This document shows, in pieces, positions 16,745 to 24,956 of a stretch of 50,620 bases of DNA (within the stretch, counting starts at the first letter, position 1; the number at the start of each line of letters is the position of its first letter). Under the pieces are notes generated by a model that did not search any database, was not told the origin of the DNA, and was given only the letters and a program-made list of their open reading frames with translations. Made by a program: the position numbers and the translations under genes. The stretch is from Pseudomonas sp. PB106 (GTDB lineage: Bacteria; Pseudomonadota; Gammaproteobacteria; Pseudomonadales; Pseudomonadaceae): NCBI RefSeq assembly GCF_009764645.1, contig NZ_RWIM01000185.1, forward strand, positions 1 through 50,620. Direction: 5' to 3'.

Positions 16745-17683
16745 GTGAAAATTCGTCTTTCGATTCTGAGCCTGTTTTTTGCTTTTACAGGCACATTCAT
16801 CACGCCAACGATCAACGCTGCGGAAACCACCGCTGCCCCGCGTGATGCTTCGACATTGAAGATCGCCTCCGGCAGCGCCCTGCTCATGGATATGCAGACC
16901 AACAAAGTCATTTATTCCAGCAACCCTGACGTGATCGTGCCGATCGCCTCGGTGAGCAAGCTGATGACTGGACTGGTGGTGGTTGAAGCCCGGCAAAACA
17001 TGGACGAATGGATCAATGTCGATATCAGCAACACACCGGAGATGAAAGGTGTGTTCTCCCGAGTCAAACTCAAGAGTGAACTGCCGCGCCGCGAGATGCT
17101 GCTGATCGCCCTGATGTCCTCGGAAAACCGCGCCGCTGCCAGCCTTGCGCATCACTATCCGGGCGGCTACGCGGCCTTTATTGCGGCGATGAACGCCAAG
17201 GCCAAGGCGCTGGGCATGACCAACACTCACTATGTCGAGCCAACGGGCCTCTCCGAGCGCAACGTCTCTACCGCCCGCGACTTGAGCAAGTTGCTGGTGG
17301 CTGCGAGCAAATACCCAATCCTTAGCGAGCTCACCACGACCAAGGAAAAAACCGTTTCTTTCCGCAAACCCAATTACACCTTGGGTTTCCGCAATACCGA
17401 TCATCTGGTCAATAAAGCCGACTGGGACATCAAGATCACCAAAACCGGTTTCACCAATCCGGCCGGCCACTGCCTGGTCCTGGTGACGAAGATGGGCAAC
17501 CGCCCGGTCGCGCTGGTCATTCTCGACGCGTTCGGCAAGTACACCCATTTTGCCGATGCCAGCCGTATCCGCAGCTGGGTGGAGACCGGCAAGAGCGCCA
17601 GCGTTCCTGCCGTGGCTCAGCAATACAAGGCCGAGAAAAACCTCAAGTCGCGCCAGAGCGGCGTGGTTGAAGCGTCCAAGTAA
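16745..17683 (+). CDS. pbpG: D-alanyl-D-alanine endopeptidase (PBP7 type)
   Basis: This periplasmic low-molecular-weight penicillin-binding protein cleaves peptidoglycan cross-links. The 312-residue product has a signal peptide (about 1-25, cleaved near NAA-E). Its three active-site motifs are SVSK at 69-72, SEN at 126-128 and KTG at 233-235. A GTG start at 16745 is used; no ATG fits the signal peptide. A five-codon frame (ATG at 16731) ends in a TGA that overlaps this GTG. Upstream lies folD with its terminator, and a bidirectional terminator follows. Confidence 0.93.
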   Translation: MKIRLSILSLFFAFTGTFITPTINAAETTAAPRDASTLKIASGSALLMDMQTNKVIYSSNPDVIVPIASVSKLMTGLVVVEARQNMDEWINVDISNTPEMKGVFSRVKLKSELPRREMLLIALMSSENRAAASLAHHYPGGYAAFIAAMNAKAKALGMTNTHYVEPTGLSERNVSTARDLSKLLVAASKYPILSELTTTKEKTVSFRKPNYTLGFRNTDHLVNKADWDIKITKTGFTNPAGHCLVLVTKMGNRPVALVILDAFGKYTHFADASRIRSWVETGKSASVPAVAQQYKAEKNLKSRQSGVVEASK

Positions 17684-17696
17684 TCCGCCACACAAG

Positions 17697-17727
17697 AAAA
17701 AGCCCCAAAAACTCGGGGCTTTTTTTC
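17697..17727. terminator. Bidirectional terminator after pbpG
   Basis: AAGCCCC-AAAAACT-GGGGCTT has a T run on the plus side and an A run on the other. It can serve both pbpG (+) and the small acidic gene (-) that converges on it. Confidence 0.9.
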
Positions 17728-17736
17728 GTCTGTGAA

Positions 17737-17946
17737 TCAGTCATTAGGTAACGGCATGTCTTCGTCATCGGGAATGCCATCCCCTGCGCTCGGATCCCGT
17801 GAAGGCTCAGGCGTCAGCACATTGGGCCGGGCCATCGGGTCGCGCATCGGGCTGTCCGGGTCCAGCACCGGATCGATCTCCGGCTCTGGCGTGGTCGGAA
17901 CACTGTCCGGTGTTTTTTGGTCGTCGAAGCTTGAATCGGTACTCAT
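17737..17946 (-). CDS. Small acidic Pro/Asp-rich protein
   Basis: The product is 69 residues, starting MSTDSSFDDQK and very rich in Asp and Pro, with no hydrophobic segment; it is probably disordered and cytoplasmic. The ATG at 17946 has GGGAGGT six bases upstream, which rules out the in-frame GTG six bases earlier. It is the second gene of a pair with 17959-18165 (12 bases apart). Elements such as DSPM and PDDEDMP recur in the protein at 31311-31544. Function is unknown. Confidence 0.75.
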   Translation of the reverse strand: MSTDSSFDDQKTPDSVPTTPEPEIDPVLDPDSPMRDPMARPNVLTPEPSRDPSAGDGIPDDEDMPLPND

Positions 17947-17958
17947 ACGCACCTCCCA

Positions 17959-18165
17959 TCAAGGTTTCAGATTGGCCAGTGGGTCATAAGGTTTGGCAGG
18001 TTTCTTTTCATCCTCGCCGGGCTCGACGTCGAGGGGCGCCTTGGCGGGACCGACAGGATCGACCTGGGGATCATCAAGATCGGGCGAGTCCGGATCGAAC
18101 CCCAAATCATCTCCTGAGGAATGCTCGGATGAATGCGGGCCTTTAGATGATGGGGAATCTTTCAT
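17959..18165 (-). CDS. Small acidic Pro/Asp/Ser-rich protein
   Basis: The product is 68 residues. It starts MKDSPSSKGPHSSEHSSGDD, continues with repeated DPDSPDLDDP-type motifs and ends PYDPLANLKP. A strong GGAGG precedes the ATG. It is predicted disordered and soluble, and directly precedes the similar gene at 17737-17946, so the two form a small operon. Function is unknown; I cannot name the family. Confidence 0.75.
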   Translation of the reverse strand: MKDSPSSKGPHSSEHSSGDDLGFDPDSPDLDDPQVDPVGPAKAPLDVEPGEDEKKPAKPYDPLANLKP

Positions 18166-18214
18166 ATCGCCTCCTGTTTCACCCGCAAAACACGGGTTCT
18201 ACACATAGGAGGCG

Positions 18215-18238
18215 TGCCGGGCGCAGTCGTGCCCGGCA
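18215..18238 (-). terminator. Hairpin downstream of the C39-like lipoprotein gene
   Basis: TGCCGGGC and GCCCGGCA form an eight-pair stem with an eight-base loop, 16 bases past the stop of the lipoprotein gene. It has no T run, so termination may be weak or Rho-assisted. A second small dyad (ACCCG...CGGGT) is at 18181-18197. Confidence 0.45.
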
Positions 18239-18254
18239 GATGACGAACGGAAAC

Positions 18255-18926
18255 TCAGTGCGCTGCCAGCGCCTTGCGCGCCTGCGCCGCTTCGTTTTCC
18301 TGACCGGCCTGGGCCAGTTCATCGGCCGCCTTGAGCCAGCGCTGGCGATCGACGGCAGCAGGAATCTGCGTCGGTTTCTGGATCAGGACTGCCCAGCCGC
18401 CGGACTTTTCCAGCGCCGACTCAAAGGAACTGAAGCTCATCAATTCACGCCGGTTCATGCCGGCGCGCAGCAGCACCTTCTGTTTGTTGCGATCGTAGCC
18501 GGAGAGGATGGCGTAACGCGGCTCTGCCCAAAATGCCGAACCCTCGCTGAAACGCACCATCACCGGGTAACCTGCGGCGACCTGGGTCAACAGCGCCGGT
18601 AGATTGCTGTCCAGCGGATAAACGACCATGCCGTATTCACGCGCGAGGTTTTGCAGGTTCTGCTGCAACTTGTCTTCAGCGCCCGGCAAATGCAGTGGTT
18701 TTTCCAGCAAACCCGGGGTGATCACGATGCCCTGCTGCGACAACAGGCTGGCCAATACTTGCGGCCCGCTCTGATTGGCTTGCCCACGATAGAACGTCCC
18801 GCTCAGCTCGACCCGCTCCGGCAAGCGCTTGACCTCCGGCGCCACCGTGCCCGCACATCCGGCCAACGCGACCACGCAACCGGCCGCCATCAGCGCCGCA
18901 CGAATTCGAGAAAATACCTGCACCAT
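18255..18926 (-). CDS. C39-peptidase-like lipoprotein without catalytic Cys/His
   Basis: The 223-residue product has a lipoprotein signal ending VALAGC (Cys24). The following region resembles peptidase C39-type or PA2778-type proteins. The segment that normally reads QCGP-A-LA is NQSGPQVLA, with Ser53 in place of the nucleophilic Cys. The later His-bearing strand (usually HxVVVxGYD) reads PRYAILSGYD, with no His. It is therefore probably a non-catalytic relative. The C-terminal 30 residues are helical and Ala-rich, possibly tetratricopeptide-like. The ATG at 18926 is used, with AGAG upstream; a GTG six bases earlier is possible. Confidence 0.7.
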   Translation of the reverse strand: MVQVFSRIRAALMAAGCVVALAGCAGTVAPEVKRLPERVELSGTFYRGQANQSGPQVLASLLSQQGIVITPGLLEKPLHLPGAEDKLQQNLQNLAREYGMVVYPLDSNLPALLTQVAAGYPVMVRFSEGSAFWAEPRYAILSGYDRNKQKVLLRAGMNRRELMSFSSFESALEKSGGWAVLIQKPTQIPAAVDRQRWLKAADELAQAGQENEAAQARKALAAH

Positions 18927-19162
18927 CGTCACTCTCTGTTCAGACGCCGGTCATCGTGTTCCGGCAACGCCAGCGATCATAGGGCTGCTTGGGCTTGCGG
19001 TATAGCCTTAAGCGGCAGACCCATGGCTTGCATAGAGCAAACTGATTGGTCACCAGCGACCTTTGGTCAATAGCTTGAAACACCCCATTGGCTAGACTGT
19101 CAGTGAAATAGAGCGAATTGAACAAAAGCGGGCGCCCGATGCAGGGCGAAGAGGAGGCACAG

Positions 19163-19330
19163 ATGAGCCTGACCATCACCATTGTAATGTTGATTGCCGG
19201 CTGGCTGGCCGTGGCCGCCGCCATGCTGTGGGGCGTGCTGCGGATTTCTCGACGCCACCATCACCCGATTCAACCAACCTCGGTCGAGAAGCCTGAGAAG
19301 CACCGCGTTCGTCACGTGACTGCGCACTGA
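19163..19330 (+). CDS. Small single-span membrane protein
   Basis: The product is 55 residues. The ATG is preceded by GAGGAGGCACAG. A hydrophobic stretch at about residues 4-26 (TIVMLIAGWLAVAAAMLWGV) is followed by a basic, His-rich tail (RISRRHHHP...). Strong translation signals and a clear membrane helix support a real gene. Function is unknown. It ends just before the terminator shared with the converging terC gene. Confidence 0.65.
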   Translation: MSLTITIVMLIAGWLAVAAAMLWGVLRISRRHHHPIQPTSVEKPEKHRVRHVTAH

Positions 19331-19358
19331 CGCGTTGAAATAAATCTGTACCCATAAA

Positions 19359-19396
19359 AAAGGCCCCCTGAATACCAAGAATCCAGAGGGCCTTTT
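19359..19396. terminator. Bidirectional terminator between the small membrane protein and terC
   Basis: AAAAGGCCCCCTG pairs with (C)AGAGGGCCTTTT. A and T runs on both flanks suit the two convergent genes. Confidence 0.8.
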
Positions 19397-19409
19397 GGCT
19401 TATCTAACG

Positions 19410-20159
19410 TTACACCTGCTCAGCCAGTTTCTTCTGCTTCGCACGGCGGGACATCATGTTCAGCACCTCAATCGCTGCCGAGAATGCCATCGCTGCATAC
19501 ACATAACCTTTCGGAACGTGGGCACCGAAGCCTTCGGCGATCAGCGTCATGCCGATCATGATCAGGAAGCCCAGGGCCAGCATCACCACCGTCGGGTTGT
19601 CGTTGATGAACTTGGCCAGCGGCTCAGCCGCGAACAGCATCACCAGTACCGACACCACCACCGCAATAATCATGATCGGCAAGTGTTCGGTCATGCCGAC
19701 CGCGGTAATGATGCTGTCGATCGAGAACACCATGTCGAGCATCAGGATCTGACCGATAGCCGCGGCAAAGCCCAAGGTCACGGTGGAGGTCGCCGACTTC
19801 GGATCTTCCGGCGCCGGGTCCATGCTGTGATGGATCTCGGTCGTCGCCTTCCACACCAGGAACAGACCACCAGCGATCAGAATCATGTCCTTCCAAGAGA
19901 ACGCCTGACCGAGAATCTCGATGACCGGCGCGGTCAACTGCACGATGAACGCGATGGTGCTCAACAGCGCCAGACGCAGGATCAACGCCATGCCGATACC
20001 GATGCGGCGTGCTTTCTGCTGGTACTGCTTAGGCAGTTTGTTGGTCAGGATCGAGATAAAGATCAGGTTATCGATGCCAAGCACGATTTCCATCACCACC
20101 AATGTGGCCAAAGCAACCCAAGCGGTGGGGCTGGCGGCGAGCTGTAACAGATATTCCAT
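19410..20159 (-). CDS. TerC-family integral membrane protein
   Basis: This 249-residue inner-membrane protein has about seven membrane segments. It carries the family's acidic intramembrane motifs GIDNLIFI (about 28-35) and MVFSIDSII (about 142-150). TerC proteins are linked to metal ion (manganese) efflux or metallation of exported enzymes, and to tellurite resistance. The exact role here is inference. It is downstream of the small lipoprotein gene on the same strand (29-base gap). I saw no yybP-ykoY-type leader before it. Confidence 0.9.
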   Translation of the reverse strand: MEYLLQLAASPTAWVALATLVVMEIVLGIDNLIFISILTNKLPKQYQQKARRIGIGMALILRLALLSTIAFIVQLTAPVIEILGQAFSWKDMILIAGGLFLVWKATTEIHHSMDPAPEDPKSATSTVTLGFAAAIGQILMLDMVFSIDSIITAVGMTEHLPIMIIAVVVSVLVMLFAAEPLAKFINDNPTVVMLALGFLIMIGMTLIAEGFGAHVPKGYVYAAMAFSAAIEVLNMMSRRAKQKKLAEQV

Positions 20160-20188
20160 GGGTCAGTCCTGACTCTGTGTAAGACGAA

Positions 20189-20431
20189 TTAGATGGTCTT
20201 GGAGGAAGATTCGGATTTTTCCGCGTCTTTTTCCGGTGTTTCTTTTTTCTCGATCAACCCGCCCGTGGCATCGCTCAGCGCTTGCTCCGCGGCTTTATGG
20301 GTGTCATCGATCGCTTGCTTGGCGCTCTCGGCGGCTTTACCCATCAACTGCTGGGCGCTTTTTTCGGCCTGATCGCAACCGGCCATAAGCAGTAAAGACG
20401 TAAACATCAATGCTGGGATTGTGTATTTCAT
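20189..20431 (-). CDS. Small helical lipoprotein
   Basis: The 80-residue product has a lipoprotein signal (MKYTIPALMFTSLLLMAGC). A charged Ala-rich, probably amphipathic helix follows (QQLMGKAAESAKQAIDDTHK), then a Lys/Glu-rich tail. The ATG at 20431 has AAGGAAG upstream; longer in-frame starts would bury the signal. It may be cotranscribed with terC. Function is unknown. Confidence 0.75.
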   Translation of the reverse strand: MKYTIPALMFTSLLLMAGCDQAEKSAQQLMGKAAESAKQAIDDTHKAAEQALSDATGGLIEKKETPEKDAEKSESSSKTI

Positions 20432-20564
20432 GTGGCTTCCTTCGAATGAACAGACAGGGTCACAGACCGGTCGTCGATGGCTGGGCATTCTAGGGAGACA
20501 AACACTTCAGGAAAATTCGTATTTTTAGCGGCTATACTTCGGTTTTCACGAAGTGAAGATCACC

Positions 20565-21464
20565 ATGCTCAACTACCGACAACTGCATTACTTCTGGGTT
20601 GTGGCCAAGACCGGCAGCATCGTGCGTGCGTGCGAGCAACTGAATCTGACGCCACAGACCATCAGCGGGCAGATTTCCCTGCTCGAACAAACCTATGGCA
20701 TCGAGTTGTTTCGACGAGTGGGCCGGCAACTTGAGCTCACCGAAGCCGGGCGACAAGCCCTGCCCTACGCCGAGCACATGTTTCAACTGGGCGGCGAACT
20801 GGAATTGATGCTGCGCGCGCAACCCAACGAGCAGCAGATTCTGTTCCGCGTCGGCGTGGCGGACGTGGTGCCCAAATCCATCGTCTATCGCCTGATCGCG
20901 CCGACCATGGAATTGAACGAACCGCTGCGCATCACCTGTCGCGAAGACAAACTCGAACGCCTGCTCGCCGATCTGGCCATCCAGCGTCTGGATCTAGTGA
21001 TCTCCGACAGCCCGATGCCCTCGCATCTCGACATCAAGGGCTACAGCCAGAAGCTCGGTGAATGCGGGATCAGTTTTTTCGCCACCCCTGAACTGGCAGC
21101 CCGATACGGTCAGGATTTCCCACGCAGTCTGCACGGTGCGCCGCTGTTGATTCCGGGCGCGGAAACCGTAGTCCGCAGCCGCTTGCAGCGCTGGTTCGCC
21201 GAGCAGCAGATTCAGCCGCAAATCGTCGGCGAGTTCGATGACAGTGCCTTGATGCAGGCGTTCGGCCAATCCGGCAGCGGGATTTTTATCGGCCCGAGCG
21301 TGATTGCCGATGAGGTCAAACGCCAATACGGCGTCGAGTTGATCGGCCAGACCGATGCGGTGACCGAGTCCTTCTATGCCATTTCGGTGGAGCGCAAGGT
21401 CAAGCACCCCGGCATCGTTGCGATTACCGAAGGTGCCCGACGGGAGCTGTTTACGGCGTTATGA
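20565..21464 (+). CDS. nhaR: LysR-family transcriptional activator NhaR
   Basis: The 299-residue product has an N-terminal winged helix-turn-helix (MLNYRQLHYFWVVAKTGS, then ACEQLNLTPQTISGQISLLE) and an effector domain characteristic of NhaR. In enterobacteria NhaR activates the Na+/H+ antiporter gene nhaA in response to sodium and also pga adhesin genes. No antiporter is adjacent here, so targets lie elsewhere. A GTG four codons upstream is an alternative start. Its last six bases overlap the convergent MFS gene. Confidence 0.85.
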   Translation: MLNYRQLHYFWVVAKTGSIVRACEQLNLTPQTISGQISLLEQTYGIELFRRVGRQLELTEAGRQALPYAEHMFQLGGELELMLRAQPNEQQILFRVGVADVVPKSIVYRLIAPTMELNEPLRITCREDKLERLLADLAIQRLDLVISDSPMPSHLDIKGYSQKLGECGISFFATPELAARYGQDFPRSLHGAPLLIPGAETVVRSRLQRWFAEQQIQPQIVGEFDDSALMQAFGQSGSGIFIGPSVIADEVKRQYGVELIGQTDAVTESFYAISVERKVKHPGIVAITEGARRELFTAL

Positions 21465-22622
21465 CGCCTCGGCGCAGATCTCGCGCGGCTTGAGCGTCAT
21501 CAGCACCATGGCGAGGAACACCGACAGCAGGATGAAGCCAGCGGCGGCGAAGCCGAGGAAGCCCAGGCCCGCGCCGTCGATGACCCGGCCGCCGACCATG
21601 GCGCCCAGACCAATCCCCAGATTGGCCCCGGCGATGTTCAGCGAGGCAGCAAAGGCCGGCGCTTCCGGCGCGGCTTTCATCAGGCGCACATGGCTGACCA
21701 GGAACAACGCGGCTTGAGTGATGCCCCAGATGCCCATCGCCACCGCCAGCCCCACTGGCGAATGGATGTTCGGCACCAGCGAGACCATGCCGGCGATCAT
21801 GAACGCGCAGAACAACACCGACGCGCCCAGCGGATGCTTATCGACCGCACGACCGCCCAGCGAGTTGCCGATCAGCCCGACCGCGCCGAAGGCCATCAGG
21901 CACCAACCGACCACCGTGCCGTTGAAACCGGCGAGACGCTCAAGAATATCGGCCAGATAGGTGTAAGCGGTAAACATGCCGCTGAACACCAGAATCGACA
22001 GCACGATGTGGCCGATCATCAATGGGCTGCGCAGGATCTTGAACTGCGAGCGGAAGCTGACTTGATGCTGGTGGAGACTGGTTTTCGGCAAATAAACAAA
22101 CAGCAACAAAGCTTTGGCAAAGGCAATCACCGCCAGAATCCCAAAGGCACTGCGCCAGCCGAATGCGTCAGAAATCAGCGTGCCGACCGGAATGCCGAAA
22201 ACCGTGGCGCAGACAATGCCGAAGCCAATTTTGGCAATCGCCCGACCGGCGAAATCCGGGCCGACGATGTCCACCGCTGTTTCGCTGGCCAAGGCCCAGA
22301 ACACCGGCAAACCGAGCGCCGGGATCAGTCGGGCAATCGCCATCACCCAGATATTCGGGGCCAGCGCGGCCACGGTATTGGCCAGGCCAAACATGATCAG
22401 GATGCTGATAAACAGCTTGCGCCGTTCGAAGCGGGCGAAATATGCGGTCAAGAAAGGCCCGAACATCGCCACGGTAAAAGCGAATAGAGTCACCAGCAGA
22501 CCGGCCTGCGGGATGGTGACCTCAAGGTCGCGGGCAATCGCCGGCAACAGGCCGACGATGACGAATTCTGTGGTCAGCACCGTAAAACCGGCGGCGGACA
22601 ACAGAAGAATGGGCAACAGCAT
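21459..22622 (-). CDS. MFS transporter, DHA1 (AraJ/arabinose-efflux-like) family
   Basis: The 387-residue inner-membrane protein has 12 predicted segments. It opens with MLLPILLLSAAGFTVLTTEF, typical of drug:H+ antiporter-1 exporters. The loop 2-3 region reads AYFARFERRKLFI. The ATG at 22622 has GGAG ten bases upstream; upstream in-frame codons would add an unlikely 37-residue soluble tail. Substrate is unknown. It overlaps the end of nhaR by six bases in convergent orientation. Confidence 0.9.
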   Translation of the reverse strand: MLLPILLLSAAGFTVLTTEFVIVGLLPAIARDLEVTIPQAGLLVTLFAFTVAMFGPFLTAYFARFERRKLFISILIMFGLANTVAALAPNIWVMAIARLIPALGLPVFWALASETAVDIVGPDFAGRAIAKIGFGIVCATVFGIPVGTLISDAFGWRSAFGILAVIAFAKALLLFVYLPKTSLHQHQVSFRSQFKILRSPLMIGHIVLSILVFSGMFTAYTYLADILERLAGFNGTVVGWCLMAFGAVGLIGNSLGGRAVDKHPLGASVLFCAFMIAGMVSLVPNIHSPVGLAVAMGIWGITQAALFLVSHVRLMKAAPEAPAFAASLNIAGANLGIGLGAMVGGRVIDGAGLGFLGFAAAGFILLSVFLAMVLMTLKPREICAEAS

Positions 22623-22928
22623 GCGCAACTCCAGCAAAACGACAACACCAGCGTTGACCCGGAGGCCCGCTGGCATGACTTGAAAATAAGGATGGGCAAT
22701 CTTAACAGAGTGCGTCCGGGCTGACTTGCCCAAACCTGCCGAGTTTGTCGTCTGATCCGGTGGCAGATCGTCACAGGCCTGAAGGATAAGGCCTACGCTG
22801 TGATAAAGTCCGCGCCCTGAAAAACGTACACCCTGATCAGCGACGTGTTTAAGACGCTGATGTCGATTCGACTGTCGGCTCGTGCCTGCCCACGAGACCT
22901 CGCACCCTATAAAAACAGAGATGCCGTT
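22623..22928. other. Divergent intergenic region, MFS gene and sstT
   Basis: This 306-base gap lies between two divergent starts. I see no gene with a convincing ribosome binding site. It must hold both promoters, but I could not pick out a clear hexamer pair. Confidence 0.5.
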
Positions 22929-24161
22929 ATGACAGCTTCATCCCCTTCTCTACTGCAACGCTTGAGCAAACTGAGCCTGGTCACCCAGATCGTGATCGGC
23001 CTGATCGCCGGTATTGCGCTGGCCCTGATTGCGCCTGAGCTGGCCAAATCCACGGCATTCATCGGCAAGGTCTTCGTGTCGGCGTTGAAAGCCGTAGCAC
23101 CGATTCTGGTATTCGTACTGGTGATGGCCTCGATTGCCAACCACAAGCACGGCCAGGAAACCCATATCCGCCCGATTCTGTTCCTCTATCTGCTGGGCAC
23201 GTTCGCCGCAGCAGTGGTGGCCGTGGTTGCCAGCATGGCCTTCCCGTCGCATCTGGTGCTGGCGACTGAAAACGTCGCAGTGACCGCCCCGGGCGGCATC
23301 ACTGAAGTGTTGCAGAGCCTGTTGCTGAGCGTGGTGGACAATCCGGTCAGCGCCCTGATGAACGCCAACTTCATCGGCATTCTGGCCTGGGCCATCGGCA
23401 TGGGCATCGCGATTCGCCATGCCGGCGACACTACCCGCGAAGTGCTGGGCGACCTGTCCAACGGCGTGACCGTGATCGTCCGCGTGGTGATTCGCTTCGC
23501 ACCGCTGGGTATTTTCGGTCTCGTGGCTTCGACACTGGCCACCTCCGGCTTTGGCGCATTGATCGGTTACGCGCATCTGCTGGCTGTCCTGCTTGGCTGC
23601 ATGCTGTTCGTCGCGCTGGTGATGAACCCGCTGATCGTGTTCTGGAAGCTGCGCCGCAACCCGTACCCGCTGACCCTCAAGTGCCTGCGTGAAAGCGGTA
23701 TCACTGCATTCTTCACCCGCAGCTCGGCGGCGAACATTCCGGTCAACCTGGAATTGAGCAAGCGTCTGGGCCTGCACGAAGACACCTATTCGGTATCGAT
23801 CCCACTGGGCGCCACCATCAACATGGCCGGTGCGGCGATCACCATTACCGTGCTGGCGCTGGCAGCCGTGCACACCCTGGGCATCGCCGTGGACATCCCA
23901 ACCGCAATCCTGCTCAGCGTTGTGGCAGCGATTTGCGCCTGTGGCGCTTCGGGTGTGGCCGGTGGTTCGCTGCTGCTGATTCCGCTGGCGTGCAGCCTGT
24001 TCGGCATTCCGAGTGAAATCGCCATGCAGGTCGTGGCAGTCGGTTTCATTATTGGTGTGTTGCAGGATTCCGCCGAAACCGCGCTGAACTCGTCGACGGA
24101 CGTGCTGTTCACCGCCGCAGCGTGCCTGGGCGAAGAAGCGAAAGCCCAACGTACTGCGTAA
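22929..24161 (+). CDS. sstT: Serine/threonine:Na+ symporter
   Basis: This 410-residue dicarboxylate/amino-acid:cation symporter family protein in the inner membrane imports serine and threonine with sodium. Features include multiple membrane helices, a serine-rich re-entrant loop (FFTRSSAANIPVNLEL near 285) and the NMAGAA motif near 318. The SGVAGGSLLLIPLAC stretch and the C-terminal DSAETALNSSTDVLFTA are typical of SstT. The ATG at 22929 (MTASSPSLLQRL) matches the family start; a longer frame from 22845 is unlikely. Confidence 0.93.
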   Translation: MTASSPSLLQRLSKLSLVTQIVIGLIAGIALALIAPELAKSTAFIGKVFVSALKAVAPILVFVLVMASIANHKHGQETHIRPILFLYLLGTFAAAVVAVVASMAFPSHLVLATENVAVTAPGGITEVLQSLLLSVVDNPVSALMNANFIGILAWAIGMGIAIRHAGDTTREVLGDLSNGVTVIVRVVIRFAPLGIFGLVASTLATSGFGALIGYAHLLAVLLGCMLFVALVMNPLIVFWKLRRNPYPLTLKCLRESGITAFFTRSSAANIPVNLELSKRLGLHEDTYSVSIPLGATINMAGAAITITVLALAAVHTLGIAVDIPTAILLSVVAAICACGASGVAGGSLLLIPLACSLFGIPSEIAMQVVAVGFIIGVLQDSAETALNSSTDVLFTAAACLGEEAKAQRTA

Positions 24162-24170
24162 CCCTCTTAC

Positions 24171-24264
24171 CCTGTGGGAGTGAGCTTGCGCGCGAAAGAG
24201 GCGGGTCAGTTAACATCATTGTCATCTGACCCACCGCATTCGCGAGCAAGCTCGCTCCCACAGG
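24171..24264. repeat. REP-like inverted repeat, diverged class A
   Basis: Outer arms CCTGTGGGAG and CTCCCACAGG enclose GAGCTTGCGCGCG and CGCGAGCAAGCTC, with an inner dyad GGTCAG/CTGACC. The arms have drifted from the class A copies at 4806 and 25621. It lies at the 3' end of sstT, before the shared terminator. Confidence 0.75.
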
Positions 24265-24270
24265 GAAAAC

Positions 24271-24308
24271 AAAAGCCCGCCAAGGCGCAAACCTTGGCGG
24301 GCTTTTGT
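24271..24308. terminator. Bidirectional terminator between sstT and the DUF1993 gene
   Basis: AAAAGCCCGCCAAGG and CCTTGGCGGGCTTTT form a stem of about 15 pairs flanked by A and T runs. It fits termination of both convergent genes. Confidence 0.9.
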
Positions 24309-24321
24309 GTATCTGGGTGTT

Positions 24322-24831
24322 TTAGAACGCGCCCATGTAATCGCGTTTACCCACTTCAACACCGTTATGACGCAGCAGTGCATACGTGGTGGTGACGTGG
24401 AAGAAGAATTGCGGCAGACCGTAAGTCAGCAGGTAAGCCTGACCGCTGAAGCGCTTCTCTTTCGGAGTGCCCGGACGGGTGATGATTTCGATGCCTTCCT
24501 TGCCATCGATCTGCTCTGGCTTGATCTCGCCGATGTAGGCCAGCACCTTGGCGATCAAGGCTTGCAGCTCGGCGAAGGTGGTTTCGGTATCGTCGTACTT
24601 CGGCACTTCGACTTCAGCCAGACGCGAGGAAACGCCTTTGGCGAAGTCCACAGCGATCTGTACCTGACGGGTCAACGGGAACATGTCCGGGAACAGACGC
24701 GCTTGCAGGAACGCGTTCGGGTCGATGTTTTTCTCGGTGGCGTGGGCTTCAGCCTTTTTCAACACATCGCTCAAAGCGTTGAGCATTTGTTGAAAAACCG
24801 GGACGGATGCGGCGTACAGGGAAATGGTCAT
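24322..24831 (-). CDS. DUF1993 family protein
   Basis: This 169-residue soluble protein begins MTISLYAASVPVFQQMLNAL and ends HNGVEVGKRDYMGAF. Both ends are hallmarks of the DUF1993 family, which is thought to adopt a DinB-like four-helix fold. His144 in FFFHVTTTYALLRHNGV is a conserved element. No enzymatic role is established. It is monocistronic and ends at the bidirectional terminator. Confidence 0.88.
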   Translation of the reverse strand: MTISLYAASVPVFQQMLNALSDVLKKAEAHATEKNIDPNAFLQARLFPDMFPLTRQVQIAVDFAKGVSSRLAEVEVPKYDDTETTFAELQALIAKVLAYIGEIKPEQIDGKEGIEIITRPGTPKEKRFSGQAYLLTYGLPQFFFHVTTTYALLRHNGVEVGKRDYMGAF

Positions 24832-24956
24832 GGCAGTCTCGTGTGATGGCTGGGTGGAACAAGGAGGCGATTATAGCCATGCTTGATGACCACACGGCTT
24901 GCCTTTTGTTTGGCAAGGATTAGGCTAGGCGCCTTCGACTGCAGAGGGAACGCGCG

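Noticed and set aside
19410..20190. Manganese (yybP-ykoY) riboswitch before the TerC gene
   Set aside because: The gap to the preceding small lipoprotein gene is only 29 bases and no such element is visible upstream of that gene.
22950..24149. Gln/His-rich frame opposite sstT
   Set aside because: Antisense of a membrane protein gene, which regularly yields such composition.
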